DNA of 64,000 nt from Pseudomonadota bacterium (GCA_021323945.1 JAJPKA010000003.1:1-64000); one strand, 5' to 3'. Positions 34,829 through 44,223 are shown, counted from the first letter of the stretch. The notes: generated by a model not told the origin, from the letters alone. A program made the numbers and translations.

Positions 34829-35989
34829 TCACGTGGTAGTACAACTTGGTGTCGCGCTGGGCACTTTGGCCGCCGATTGCGAGCATATAGCCGCTTCTAT
34901 CTCCGCCTTCACCATAGGATCGGGCTCATGCGCTCTCGCCCAAAAGAGAGCCTCTCGTGCAATGCGACCCTCGAATTGACCGACTGCCCACGCAGCGTGC
35001 GCACGAACCAGAGGTTCGGGTTCGTGCTCGAGCGTATACTTGAGCAACGGAATCGCTGCGGGATTACCGCTATTCCCTAGGGCGACGGCAGCATTGCGCA
35101 GTAGTCCACGCCGCTTGGTCCGCGTGACGGCTGTCTTGCCGAACCGCTGGCGGAACAGGTGGTCGTCGAGCTTCATCAGTTCAGCCAACGAGGGAGCCAG
35201 GTCGGGGTTAACCGCCGCCGCCTTCGTAGCATCGTTGTTCCAGGGACAGACTTCCTGACAGATGTCGCAGCCGAAGATCCAGTTACCTAGTTGTGGACGC
35301 AACTTTATTGGGATGGGGCCGCGATGCTCGATAGTTAGATACGATATGCACAAGCGAGGCTCGATTTTAAAATCATTCGCCAGTGCTTTTGTCGGACAGC
35401 GCTGCAAGCAGTTGCGGCAACTCCCACAGTGCTCACGATAAGGCTCTGAGGGAGCGTCGAATTCGATGTTGGTAAGGATCTCGGCGAGAAAGAAATAAGA
35501 ACCATGGTACCGATTGATTAGATTAGTATTGCGGCCAAACCATCCAAGCCGCGCAGCTGCCGCCCATTCCCGCTCGAACACTGGACCCGTATCCACGTAA
35601 ACACGGGTAACTGCCTCGGGCATTTCCGCCGTTAGGGTATCGGCAATTAGCCGAGCCTTTCGCAGGACGACGTCGTGATAATCGGGACCCAGTGCATAGG
35701 CCGCAATCCGACCGCGCAACTCGGACGGCCAATCAATTAGCGGCGGTCTTGGAGCTGGGTACGGATAGGCAAGGCTGATCACACTGCGAAGGCGCGCATC
35801 GAGGATGCGTGGATCAAGCCGACGCTCTGGCTCACGCTCAAGCCATGTCATCTCACCGGCGCGACCCTCTGCAAGCCATTGCTTGAAGAAATCCTCGCGA
35901 TTGTCGAGTCTTTGGATTCGACAGAATCCGACCAGCACGAACCCCAGTTGCTGCGCCCAAAGCGTCAGATTCTGCTCCAGTTGCGCCAT
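34829..35989 (-). CDS. queG: Epoxyqueuosine reductase QueG
   Basis: Cobalamin- and Fe-S-dependent enzyme for the last step of queuosine formation in tRNA. 386 aa from ATG 35989 (MAQLEQNLTLWAQQLGF); a 25-residue upstream extension looks non-coding. Seen: MTWLEREPERRLDPR, the catalytic-Asp region YVDTGPVFEREWA, GWFGRNTNLI, and two 4Fe-4S motifs HCGSCRNCLQRCP and GCDICQEVCPW. The C-terminal ~75 residues form HEAT-like repeats (AAIPLLKYTLEHEPEPLVRAHAA split around 330-352), the tRNA-binding part. Confidence 0.95.
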   Translation of the reverse strand: MAQLEQNLTLWAQQLGFVLVGFCRIQRLDNREDFFKQWLAEGRAGEMTWLEREPERRLDPRILDARLRSVISLAYPYPAPRPPLIDWPSELRGRIAAYALGPDYHDVVLRKARLIADTLTAEMPEAVTRVYVDTGPVFEREWAAAARLGWFGRNTNLINRYHGSYFFLAEILTNIEFDAPSEPYREHCGSCRNCLQRCPTKALANDFKIEPRLCISYLTIEHRGPIPIKLRPQLGNWIFGCDICQEVCPWNNDATKAAAVNPDLAPSLAELMKLDDHLFRQRFGKTAVTRTKRRGLLRNAAVALGNSGNPAAIPLLKYTLEHEPEPLVRAHAAWAVGQFEGRIAREALFWARAHEPDPMVKAEIEAAICSQSAAKVPSATPSCTTT

Positions 35990-36183
35990 CGCTTTTATGC
36001 TACCATGAAGAAGAGCGTGGACAGGAACCACCAAACTACGCGGTCGGCGGTAGACTTCGACCATATTGCCTTAACGTCGTAACAGCCCCCATGCCCGCTA
36101 CCAGGCGAGACGAACACATTTTTCCGCAGGAGATCTTCGCGTAAAATCATCTCGAACCAGGCAATTTGCTACGGAGGTTTTAA

Positions 36184-36567
36184 ATGGCTGAGGAACTTCA
36201 CGAGCCAGCTTCCCAGGACAAAGGCGCTCCCGTCAATTTACCCAGCGTGAATCTTACCCCGCGCGCGGTCGAAGCGGTGCGGAGGATGCATCAGAAAGAA
36301 GGCCTCAGCTCCGCGCATGGTCTGCGGATTTCAGTAGTCGGCGGCGGCTGTTCGGGCTTTCAATACTCGATGAACTTCGATCTCGCGAAAGAGGACGACA
36401 TCGTTACTGAACTGGACGGGGTGAAGGTGTTTGTAGATCAGATTTCACTACCCTATATCGCCGGAACTACGCTGGATTACGTTGAAGGATTGCATAATGC
36501 CGGTTTTCGGTTTGACAATCCCCGGGCAACCCGTACCTGTGGTTGCGGGTCGTCCTTCAGCGTTTGA
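36184..36567 (+). CDS. erpA: A-type Fe-S cluster carrier (IscA/ErpA family)
   Basis: 127 aa. VNLTPRAVEAVRRMHQKEG begins the HesB/IscA domain; the three cluster-binding cysteines are C56 (GGGCSGFQY), C119 and C121 (TCGCGSSFSV). It has a GGAGG ribosome site 10 nt before the ATG. The ~20 N-terminal residues ahead of the domain are extra. ErpA is chosen over IscA because no isc operon is nearby; the two cannot be separated firmly by sequence. Confidence 0.9.
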   Translation: MAEELHEPASQDKGAPVNLPSVNLTPRAVEAVRRMHQKEGLSSAHGLRISVVGGGCSGFQYSMNFDLAKEDDIVTELDGVKVFVDQISLPYIAGTTLDYVEGLHNAGFRFDNPRATRTCGCGSSFSV

Positions 36568-36690
36568 AAGCGACTGCGCAAATTCCACGATTTTGCAGCG
36601 ACAAAAAGCTCCGGACTTGCGCGCTTTTGGCGAGGAGCCGTCTTTGGCTGAGCTCAAGCACGCTGCTCCGCACCCTTCTGGAGGTCGTCG

Positions 36691-37446
36691 ATGGTCACGA
36701 CATGTGACCTGACCGGCAAAAGCCTTATTGTCAGCGGCGCGAGTCGCGGCATCGGTCGGGCAATTGCCCTTGAAGCAGCGCGTTGCGGTGCCAATATAGC
36801 TTTCAACTATCTGCAAAGCGAACAACACGCCGCTCAGCTGCACCGTGAGATCGAAGCGCTCGGGCGCCGTGCCTTGGCCTTCAAACTGGACGTCGGTGAC
36901 TTCGACGGGGTGCGGGAGATGGTTAATCAGGTCAAAAAGGACTTCGGTGCCATCGATGGTCTTGTCAACAACGCCGGACTAACACGTGACAAGCTATTGA
37001 TGGCAATGAAAGAGGAAGATTGGGCGGAGGTGATCCGTACCAATCTTACCGGAGCTTTTAATTTCGCCCGCGCCGCGATCTTTATGATGATGAAAGCGCG
37101 GCGAGGGTCCATCGTTAATGTCAGCTCGGTCAGCGGCATCGCAGGAATGGCGGGGCAGGTCAACTATTCGGCGGCCAAAGCCGGCCTGATTGGGATGACC
37201 AAAGCCATGGCGAAAGAGGTCGCTCGGATGGGAGTCCGAGTCAACGCCTTGGCCCTCGGCTTTATCGAGACTGATATGACAGCCTCCTTGTCACCCGAGC
37301 AGCGCAGTGCTGCACTGAACCTGATTCCCCTCGGTCGCTTCGGCACGGTAGAGGAGGTTGCGCCCATCGCCACTTTTCTCCTTTCTGATGCAGCCTCGTA
37401 TGTTACCGGTGCTGTCATTCAGGTCGACGGTGGTTTGGCGATGTAG
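36691..37446 (+). CDS. fabG: 3-oxoacyl-ACP reductase FabG-like SDR
   Basis: 251-aa short-chain dehydrogenase: cofactor loop SGASRGIGR (about residues 12-20), NNAG, catalytic Ser in VNVSSVSG, and YSAAKAG with the Tyr-Lys pair. It ends with GAVIQVDGGLAM. GGAGG lies 6 nt before the ATG at 36691. FabG is the best family match (DFGAIDGLVNNAGLTRDKLL); a catabolic 3-hydroxyacyl-CoA reductase is an alternative since no other fatty-acid synthesis genes are next to it. Confidence 0.85.
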   Translation: MVTTCDLTGKSLIVSGASRGIGRAIALEAARCGANIAFNYLQSEQHAAQLHREIEALGRRALAFKLDVGDFDGVREMVNQVKKDFGAIDGLVNNAGLTRDKLLMAMKEEDWAEVIRTNLTGAFNFARAAIFMMMKARRGSIVNVSSVSGIAGMAGQVNYSAAKAGLIGMTKAMAKEVARMGVRVNALALGFIETDMTASLSPEQRSAALNLIPLGRFGTVEEVAPIATFLLSDAASYVTGAVIQVDGGLAM

Positions 37447-37693
37447 TTGAGCCCTTGTGGAACAAAATATCTTGTGGCTTGGCCGTCCGCGCGGGAAAAT
37501 AGAAGCGGTGCAGGCGAACGTCCAGAATACAAACCTCTGACTCAGGAAGGCATCATAAGTATTGCAAACCAGCCGAAGCGCAGCACAGCCGCATGATTGG
37601 TAGCTCTGGTAGCGCCCCCTACAACCTCTGGGCTGTCGGGAGCGAAGGCAAGGTTCGACAATGATCATGCGAAATTGCGCCTCGGGAAAATAC

Positions 37694-37727
37694 CGCGCGC
37701 TGCGCGCCAGGAGATGCGCAGTGCGCG
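37694..37727 (+). promoter_or_regulatory. Strong GC hairpin in the leader of the LeuA-domain gene
   Basis: CGCGCGCTGCGC (37694-37705) pairs with GCGCAGTGCGCG (37716-37727): 12 pairs with a single G-U, 10-nt loop containing AGGAG. It lies 21 nt before the GTG start at 37749, in an otherwise featureless 302-bp gap after fabG. No T-tract follows, so it is more likely a translation or leader element than a terminator. Confidence 0.45.
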
Positions 37728-37748
37728 CTCTCGTTCGTAGGTAGTACG

Positions 37749-38261
37749 GTGGCTGAGACCGAGTCGATATTTTATGAAACTGAGACGCCGCAGGCCTCGC
37801 GCGAGCTTGCTGAACTACGGACGTCTGTCGACTACGTTGCGCCTTTCGAGATTATCCGCCGGCGCGTAATCGATGATTGGCTGGAAGGTCGCATGACCAT
37901 TGACGCCACGGTTGTAATCCGCGTAGGCGCCGTCGAAGAGACCGAAGCCGCGCGTGGGATCGGCGTGGTTAATGCGCTTGATACTGCGTTACGCAAGGCC
38001 TTGATGAAATACTTCCCGTTCCTGGATTCGGTACGGGTGACCGAAACGTACATGCACGCTAGCGGCGAATCGACCGAAGCGGAAGTCATGTCAATCAAGA
38101 AGTTTTCCGATGGTCACCTGAATTGGGCAACCCTGGCGAAATCAACTAATTCGGTGGAGGCTGGCTGGAAGTCGCTGGTCGATGGTTACGAGTGGCGCAT
38201 AATCCAGGAGACCGCCCGACGCCGCCGCCAGACCGAAAATCCCAAATTTTCGCGTCGCTGA
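37749..38261 (+). CDS. Stand-alone LeuA/CimA C-terminal regulatory-domain protein
   Basis: 170 aa. Residues ~30-155 match the allosteric (dimerisation) domain at the end of 2-isopropylmalate and citramalate synthases: FEIIRRRVIDDW, ATVVIRVGAVEETEAARGIG, VNALDTALRKALMKYFP, and NWATLAKSTNSVEAGWKSL. The catalytic TIM barrel is absent, and the 302 bp upstream do not encode one. GTG start. It may regulate a separate synthase, bind an amino acid, or be a relic; the frame is intact with conserved glycine and asparagine motifs, so I favour a functional protein. Confidence 0.8.
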   Translation: MAETESIFYETETPQASRELAELRTSVDYVAPFEIIRRRVIDDWLEGRMTIDATVVIRVGAVEETEAARGIGVVNALDTALRKALMKYFPFLDSVRVTETYMHASGESTEAEVMSIKKFSDGHLNWATLAKSTNSVEAGWKSLVDGYEWRIIQETARRRRQTENPKFSRR

Positions 38262-38342
38262 AGCGCCGGCGAAAGGTGCGGTTCTGCGCGGAGCGTGACC
38301 GGTTGTGGCAGGCTGTGTAGCGCGATAGTCTATTGCTCGCTT

Positions 38343-39779
38343 GTGAAACCCTTCTACATCTTCAACACCTTAAGCCGCAACGTTGAACAGTTTCGGCCTG
38401 GTCACCCGCCCACCGTAACCTATTACTCCTGCGGGCCGACCGTCTATCTGCCGCAACATCTCGGCAACATGCGCGCCTATGTCTTCGTCGATACGCTCAA
38501 GCGTGCGCTCCGCTTCAACGGTTTCCAGGTTCACCATGTAATGAATATTACTGATGTCGGCCATATGACCTCCGATGCGGACGGCGGCGAAGATAAGATC
38601 GAGAAGACCGCGCGAGCCGAGCACAAGACTCCCCAGGAGGTCGCCGATTTTTATATCGCCCAATTCAAACGCGACTGCGCGAGGCTAAACATTGAGCTGC
38701 CCCAACCGCCGATGTTATGCCGGGCAACAGACCATATCGGCGACATGATTGACTTGATCAAGCGGATTCTGGACCGTGGCTTGGCATACGTGACGCCCTC
38801 GGGAGTCTATTTCGATGTCGAAAAATGGCGGGGACCAAGTCAATTGGGGCGGCTATCGCGGCAAAGCTTAGCGGAGCAGGATGCGGGGCAGCGCCTCGAG
38901 CATTCGCCTGACAAGAAGAGTCCGCACGACTTCGCATTATGGGTGCTCAATCAACCCAACCATTTGATGCAATGGGATTCGCCGTGGGGTCGGGGATATC
39001 CAGGGTGGCATATCGAGTGCTCGGCAATGTCGATGAAGTATTTGGGCCCGACGCTCGATATCCATTCAGGCGGCCTCGACCACATTCCGGTACATCACGA
39101 AAACGAGATAGCTCAATCCGAAGCCGCCACTGGCCGGCCATTCGTGCGCTACTTTGTGCACAACGCCTTCCTGGTGGGGATGGAGGGCGTCAAGATCAGT
39201 AAGAGTGCCGGCAAGTTCCCTGTACTTGACGACCTGACGGATGAGGGATTGAACCCGCTTGCCTTTCGTCTGCTGTGCTTTGGTGCCAAATACCGCTCGG
39301 AGCTGGCGTTCAGCCTCGAAGCAGTCCGGGCGGCACAGCGTAACCTGGACTACTTGCTTGAATTCGTCAGAAACCTCGGAGGAGAGGCTGTCGATACGGT
39401 TGATGACAGCGGATGGGTATCTGCTTACGCTGAACGCTTTCATGAGGCGATTAACAATGACCTCAATACCCCGCAAGCTCTGGCATGTACGCTCGAGATG
39501 GTCGCGGAAAGCTACCGCCGTCGCGACTTCCGGGTGTGGAATACTTTGAGGCGTTTCGACACATTGCTTGGATTGAATCTGGAACAGTTTCTGCAGCAGA
39601 CGCGTGAGGCGATTTTTCCGGCCGAGATCTTGCGATTGCGCGACGAGCGGGAACAGGCACGACGAGCGCGCGACTTCGATCGCGCCGACCAATTGCGCCG
39701 CGAGCTCGAGGCTCGCGGTTATCAAATACGCGACAGCAAGACCGGCTCTGTCCTGATGCCCAAACGAGTCGCTCCTTGA
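38343..39779 (+). CDS. cysS: Cysteinyl-tRNA synthetase
   Basis: 478 aa from GTG 38343 (MKPFYIFNTLSRN); an upstream GTG at 38295 adds 16 unlikely residues. Class I motifs: zinc Cys C30 in CGPTVY, HIGH variant QHLGN at about 38-42, zinc ligands in WHIECSAMSM and GLDHIPVHHENEIAQSEA, and KMSKS variant KISKS near residue 283. The C-terminal DALR-like domain is complete (LRDEREQARRARDFDRADQL). Essential gene for charging tRNA-Cys. Confidence 0.96.
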   Translation: MKPFYIFNTLSRNVEQFRPGHPPTVTYYSCGPTVYLPQHLGNMRAYVFVDTLKRALRFNGFQVHHVMNITDVGHMTSDADGGEDKIEKTARAEHKTPQEVADFYIAQFKRDCARLNIELPQPPMLCRATDHIGDMIDLIKRILDRGLAYVTPSGVYFDVEKWRGPSQLGRLSRQSLAEQDAGQRLEHSPDKKSPHDFALWVLNQPNHLMQWDSPWGRGYPGWHIECSAMSMKYLGPTLDIHSGGLDHIPVHHENEIAQSEAATGRPFVRYFVHNAFLVGMEGVKISKSAGKFPVLDDLTDEGLNPLAFRLLCFGAKYRSELAFSLEAVRAAQRNLDYLLEFVRNLGGEAVDTVDDSGWVSAYAERFHEAINNDLNTPQALACTLEMVAESYRRRDFRVWNTLRRFDTLLGLNLEQFLQQTREAIFPAEILRLRDEREQARRARDFDRADQLRRELEARGYQIRDSKTGSVLMPKRVAP

Positions 39780-39845
39780 TGATGCAGCGTCGCCTTTCCT
39801 AGAATCGAGTTACGCCGAAAGCGCTGTGCATAAGACGGGACTAAC

Positions 39846-40721
39846 ATGCCTATTGAATTAAAAACCTTTGATACTCGCCGCCAGGGAAGCCGAGAAGGTG
39901 CCGAAGTGCGGCATCTCGATCCTCACCAGGCTCCGTACTACCTGCCAATTGGCGACGAAGTCGCGATCTTCGAGGCGGCTTATAAGGCGCGCCTGCCGGT
40001 GCTGCTAAAAGGGCCGACCGGATGCGGAAAGACACGCTTCGTCGAGCACATGGCACATCATCTATCGGCCCTACCTGACGGACCGAAGGAATTGATCACG
40101 GTAGCGTGCCATGAAGACCTGACTGGTAGTGACCTGGTGGGACGTTACCTGATTACTGCCGATGAAACCGTATGGGTCGACGGACCGCTGACACAGGCGG
40201 TCCGTCGCGGCGCGATTTGTTATCTCGACGAAATCGTCGAAGCCCGCAAAGACACCACCGTCCTCATCCACCCGCTGTCGGATCACCGGCGCATTCTGCC
40301 CATCGAAAAACGCGGCGAAACACTCGAAGCGCACGTCGGCTTCCTGCTGGTGATTTCATATAATCCGGGTTATCAGAGCATCCAGAAAAACCTGAAACAC
40401 TCCACCCGACAGCGCTTCGTCACCATCGAGTTCAACTACCCGCCGGCCGAAAAAGAGGTCGAAATCATCTCCCACGAATCGGGTGTTGATCGCGATATGG
40501 CTTACCAGCTGGCGCTGCTGGGCGAGAAGGTGCGCAATTTAAAGGCGTCGGGGCTGGAGGAAGGTGTATCCACCAGACTGCTGATTTACGCCGGCGAGCT
40601 GATTCGCCAGGGTATCGCGCCGCGCCGGGCCGCCACCGTCGCGGTCACTTGGTCATTGACCGACGAGCTCGACAGCAAGCGCGCGATCGACGAGGTTGTC
40701 AAAGCGATCATGCCGGAATAG
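39846..40721 (+). CDS. CbbQ/NirQ/NorQ-type MoxR AAA+ ATPase (orphan)
   Basis: 291 aa: Walker A GPTGCGKT (56-63), Walker B ICYLDEI (about 128-134), ISYNPGYQSIQKNLKHSTRQRF and the C-terminal lid (GVSTRLLIYAGELI). These ATPases remodel metalloenzymes (Rubisco activation, nitric oxide reductase) together with a von Willebrand-domain partner CbbO/NorD. Such a partner is not adjacent: cysS is upstream, threonine aldolase downstream. Its target is unknown; it is tempting, but unproven, to consider the copper monooxygenase 30 kb away. Confidence 0.88.
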   Translation: MPIELKTFDTRRQGSREGAEVRHLDPHQAPYYLPIGDEVAIFEAAYKARLPVLLKGPTGCGKTRFVEHMAHHLSALPDGPKELITVACHEDLTGSDLVGRYLITADETVWVDGPLTQAVRRGAICYLDEIVEARKDTTVLIHPLSDHRRILPIEKRGETLEAHVGFLLVISYNPGYQSIQKNLKHSTRQRFVTIEFNYPPAEKEVEIISHESGVDRDMAYQLALLGEKVRNLKASGLEEGVSTRLLIYAGELIRQGIAPRRAATVAVTWSLTDELDSKRAIDEVVKAIMPE

Positions 40722-40755
40722 ATCGCAAGCGCCTATACCGTCTCGTTACCCGCAA

Positions 40756-41817
40756 GTGAGCGTATCAAAAATCATCGACCTGCGCAGCGACACCGTCACT
40801 TTGCCCACCGACGAGATGCGCGAAGCGATCGCACGGGCAGCGCTGGGCGATGATGTTTACGGCGAGGATCCCACTGTCAACCGGCTGGAAGCAATAGCCG
40901 CCGCGATGATGGGCAAGCAGGCCGCGATGCTCGTGCCCAGCGGCACTATGGCCAACCTTGCAGCATTGCTGACCCATTGCCCGCGCGGCACCAAGGCTTT
41001 CGTCGGCTCACTGGCGCACACCTACGTCTATGAGGGAGGTGGTGCCTCGGCGCTGGGCGGTGTCGTGATGACGCCGATTGAGAACCGGCCGGGTGGCGAG
41101 CTGGATCTTGATCAATTGCAGGCGGAGCTCGAAAGGCCGCCAGACGCTCACTTTGCGCCGCCGGCGCTGGTCACACTCGAAAATACGCACAACCTTTGCG
41201 CGGGAGCCGCAGTCGATTTGTCTCATGTCAGCGCGGTGGCCGAGCTTGCTCATCGGCATTCACTGCCTGTCCACCTCGACGGCGCCAGAATCTTTAACGC
41301 GGCCCTCGCTCTCGAGACCTCGGTTGACAAAATCGCCGCTCTGGCCGACTCCGTTTCGTTCTGTCTGTCCAAGGGGCTCGCCTGTCCGGTCGGCTCGTTA
41401 TTGTGTGGAACGGCGGAATTTATCGACCGAGCCCGCCGTATCCGAAAGATACTCGGCGGGGGAATGAGACAGGCAGGAATCATTGCCGCCGCCGGCATTG
41501 TAGCGCTCAAGACGATGGTCGAGCGGCTCGCTGAGGATCATCTAAACGCACGGGCATTGGCCGAAGGCCTCTCACTCATCGCCGGCCTGGAGGTGCGGCC
41601 CGTTAAAAGGCGCACCAATATGGTGGTATTCGATATTACGGGTGATGCCAGAGCGGCCGCCGCGTTCACCGCCGCTCTCAAGCAGCGTGGCATCCTGATC
41701 GGTTCGCGCGGGCCCACCGCGTTCCGTGCTGTAACACACTACGGGATCAGTCGCGCTGATGTCGATCATGCCGTTGCGGTAGCGGCCGAGGCGGCAGCCC
41801 AAGTACTGACTGGCTGA
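40756..41817 (+). CDS. ltaE: Low-specificity L-threonine aldolase
   Basis: 353 aa from GTG 40756 (SVSKIIDLRSDTVTLPTDEM); a longer frame begins inside the ATPase gene. PLP enzyme splitting threonine/allo-threonine into glycine and acetaldehyde. Seen: DDVYGEDPTVNRLE, VPSGTMANLAALL, VHLDGARIFNAA, and the PLP-lysine region SFCLSKGLACPVGSLLCG (about residue 205). It overlaps no neighbour and is followed by an SDR gene 29 bp on. Confidence 0.92.
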   Translation: MSVSKIIDLRSDTVTLPTDEMREAIARAALGDDVYGEDPTVNRLEAIAAAMMGKQAAMLVPSGTMANLAALLTHCPRGTKAFVGSLAHTYVYEGGGASALGGVVMTPIENRPGGELDLDQLQAELERPPDAHFAPPALVTLENTHNLCAGAAVDLSHVSAVAELAHRHSLPVHLDGARIFNAALALETSVDKIAALADSVSFCLSKGLACPVGSLLCGTAEFIDRARRIRKILGGGMRQAGIIAAAGIVALKTMVERLAEDHLNARALAEGLSLIAGLEVRPVKRRTNMVVFDITGDARAAAAFTAALKQRGILIGSRGPTAFRAVTHYGISRADVDHAVAVAAEAAAQVLTG

Positions 41818-41846
41818 AGAGCAAAGCCAAGGCCTCATCTGGGCAG

Positions 41847-42629
41847 ATGGAAACGCTCCACGAACTATTCTCGCTAACAGGTCATATTGGTCTGGTAACT
41901 GGTGCTTCATCGGGTCTCGGGGTCGAATGTGCGCACGCTCTCGCGTTGGCTGGAGCCGACGTTGCGCTCGCAGCTCGTCGGGGCGAACGCCTTGCGCGGC
42001 TGGCCGAGGAGCTTGCCGCCCGCTACGGCATCAAAACCGTCCACGTGCCGACCGACATCACCTCTGATGACGAGCTCGATCGCCTGATCGATGCCGTTCA
42101 AAGCAAGCTTGGGATACCCGATATTCTGGTTAATAACGCTGGAATTTCTCCAACTGGTCGCGCGGAAATGCTCCCCCGTTCGACCTGGGACGCAGCACTG
42201 GCAACCAACCTCACCGCTCCCATGATGCTGGCACAGCGAGTCGCACGCTCACTTATCGAGGCACGCAAACCCGGTCGCATTATCAACATGGTTTCTATCT
42301 ATGGACTGGTAGCCAGTTCCATTTATCGACTCTCCGCCTATACCGCGACCAAGGCGGGACTGGCCAACCTGACCCGTCAACTCGCGGTCGAATGGGCCCC
42401 ATACGGAATACTGGTCAACGCGATTGCTCCGGGATGGATTCCAACGGAAGCCACGGAGGCAGGAATGGCCAAATCCCACAACCGCGAGCGAATGGAGAGG
42501 GCGACGCCACTAGGTCGCCTCGGACAGCCGCAGGAGATTCGTGGCGCTGTAATCTATCTAGCCAGCGCCGCTTCGAGTTACGTAACCGGTACGGTCTTGT
42601 CTATCGATGGGGGCTATGTCGCCTGGTAG
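41847..42629 (+). CDS. Short-chain dehydrogenase/reductase
   Basis: 260 aa classical SDR: VTGASSGLG (about 17-25), DITSDDELDRL, NNAGISPTG, Ser in NMVSIYG, YTATKAG with Tyr/Lys, and the end TVLSIDGGYVAW. Similar to gluconate 5-dehydrogenase and 3-oxoacyl reductase branches; substrate not readable. Probably co-transcribed with the threonine aldolase gene. Confidence 0.9.
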   Translation: METLHELFSLTGHIGLVTGASSGLGVECAHALALAGADVALAARRGERLARLAEELAARYGIKTVHVPTDITSDDELDRLIDAVQSKLGIPDILVNNAGISPTGRAEMLPRSTWDAALATNLTAPMMLAQRVARSLIEARKPGRIINMVSIYGLVASSIYRLSAYTATKAGLANLTRQLAVEWAPYGILVNAIAPGWIPTEATEAGMAKSHNRERMERATPLGRLGQPQEIRGAVIYLASAASSYVTGTVLSIDGGYVAW

Positions 42630-42945
42630 CCTTTGAGGCGGTATCCGTGCCTGACACCCTCGTCACAGCATTAATTTCCGCGTAACAACGGCTCACGGTG
42701 GCGAACCATCTAGCAAGCTGATTTGGCGTAGCCGCGAGTTGCATCGCCCGTGAGAACCCAAGTACACTCGCCCAAGCAATGTGCGAGCGGTCGCTTTGGA
42801 CCTCACGAGATAAACTCCTGCAGCTGTTTCAGTTGGCCTAATTCACGAGTAGGGTGCGGCGAGTGCCGCTCCCGGCGCTTCACTGGTCGAACCCATAGAA
42901 CTATGCATTGTCTGTTGCAGAAATCCGCGAAGGCACTGCGAAATT
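42630..42945. other. Intergenic region before the CoA-transferase gene
   Basis: This 316-bp gap shows no coding frame that I can support. A small GC hairpin (GCGGC, 4 nt, GCCGC at 42856-42869) lies about 75 bp before the next start. No tRNA-like fold, despite a GGTCGAACCC string near 42890. Confidence 0.4.
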
Positions 42946-44223
42946 ATGCCCAAGGAAATCGCTCTCGAGAATCTCGATCTCGCCGCTATCATTCGTGAAG
43001 GTGACCACATTGTGTGGGGCAGCGCCACGGGCGAGCCAGTTCAACTGATCAAGCGGTTCCTGGAACAACGGCATCGCATTGGTCACACCAACGTTTTCCT
43101 GGGCGGGATCTCCTATACCGACACACTTAAGCCCGAACACGCTGACGTAGTGAACTTCACTGGGTTCGCCGCGATGGCTCGTTTGCGCGGACTTGGCCGT
43201 GCCGGCCTTCTGCGCATCATCCCCTGCCATTTGTCGGCGCTGTGTGGGTACTTCGAAACCGGCTTGCTTCGAAGTGACGTGGTATTTCTCAAACTCAGCG
43301 CACCTGACTCGTCTGGTCAGTACAGCTTCTCGCTTGAAAATGATTATTTACAGGCAGCGATGGCACGAGCCCGGGTCGTGATCGCGGAAGTCAACGATCA
43401 GCTGCCATGGACTCATTTCGATGGCCAACTAAAGACTGCGCGTCTTGATTACATTGTGCCCGTCTCCGAGCCGCCGATCGAAGTCCCGTCGGCAACCTTT
43501 GGTACGGTCGAAAAGCAGATCGCGCAGCACATCAGCAATTACATCGAGGACGGCTCGACAATTGAAATCGGAATCGGAGCGATACCCGACGCTGTGCTTG
43601 CCGACCTTGGGGATCGTCGTGATTTGGGAGTTCACTCAGGACTGATCGGGGATCGGGTTGCCGATTTAATGGAGCGCGGCATAATTACCAATGAGCGCAA
43701 ACCCATCGATACCGGTATTACGGTGTGTGGCACTTTGCGCGGTACGCAGCGCCTTTACCGATTCGCCCACCGCAACCCGGCAGTTCGTCTGTTTACATTT
43801 ATGCATACCCATCGACCTGAAGTTCTGAGCCAGCTAGACAATTTCGTGGCAATCAATTCAGCGCTCGAAGTCGACCTAACCGGACAAATCAATGCCGAAG
43901 TGGCGTCCGGGGTGACAGTCGGCGGAGTGGGCGGCCAGGGAGACTTTCTGCGCGGGGCTAACCTCGCCCGGCGTGGCCGCGGGATTGTGGCGATGCCGTC
44001 GACAGCACTCGACGGCAAAGCCAGCCGTATCGTAGCGCGGCTCAGTGGTGTCGTAACGACCGCACGCAGCGACGCCGATATAGTCGTCACGGAATTCGGG
44101 GCGGCCGAATTGCGCGGTCAGCCGCTTGAGGAGCGTGCTCGGCGCATGATTCGAATCGCACACCCGGCTTTCAGGGAATCGCTCGAACGTGACGCGCGCG
44201 AGATCCGAAGACGTGGAGTCTAA
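42946..44223 (+). CDS. Acetyl-CoA hydrolase/transferase family CoA-transferase (4-hydroxybutyrate CoA-transferase-like)
   Basis: 425 aa class I CoA-transferase. Residues up to ~190 form domain 1 (GDHIVWGSATGEP, NFTGFAAMARLRG, FLKLSAPDSSGQYSFSLEND). The second domain has EIGIGAIPDAVL, the catalytic-Glu segment NSALEVDLTGQ (Glu near 308), and VGGVGGQGDFLRGA, the CoA-binding glycines. Acts on a short carboxylate/acyl-CoA pair, not identifiable. Its TAA overlaps the stop of the convergent gene by sharing bases 44221-44222. Confidence 0.9.
   Translation: MPKEIALENLDLAAIIREGDHIVWGSATGEPVQLIKRFLEQRHRIGHTNVFLGGISYTDTLKPEHADVVNFTGFAAMARLRGLGRAGLLRIIPCHLSALCGYFETGLLRSDVVFLKLSAPDSSGQYSFSLENDYLQAAMARARVVIAEVNDQLPWTHFDGQLKTARLDYIVPVSEPPIEVPSATFGTVEKQIAQHISNYIEDGSTIEIGIGAIPDAVLADLGDRRDLGVHSGLIGDRVADLMERGIITNERKPIDTGITVCGTLRGTQRLYRFAHRNPAVRLFTFMHTHRPEVLSQLDNFVAINSALEVDLTGQINAEVASGVTVGGVGGQGDFLRGANLARRGRGIVAMPSTALDGKASRIVARLSGVVTTARSDADIVVTEFGAAELRGQPLEERARRMIRIAHPAFRESLERDAREIRRRGV

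Noticed and set aside
42885-42900. GGTCGAACCC as a tRNA T-loop
   Set aside because: No acceptor, D or anticodon stem can be drawn around it.
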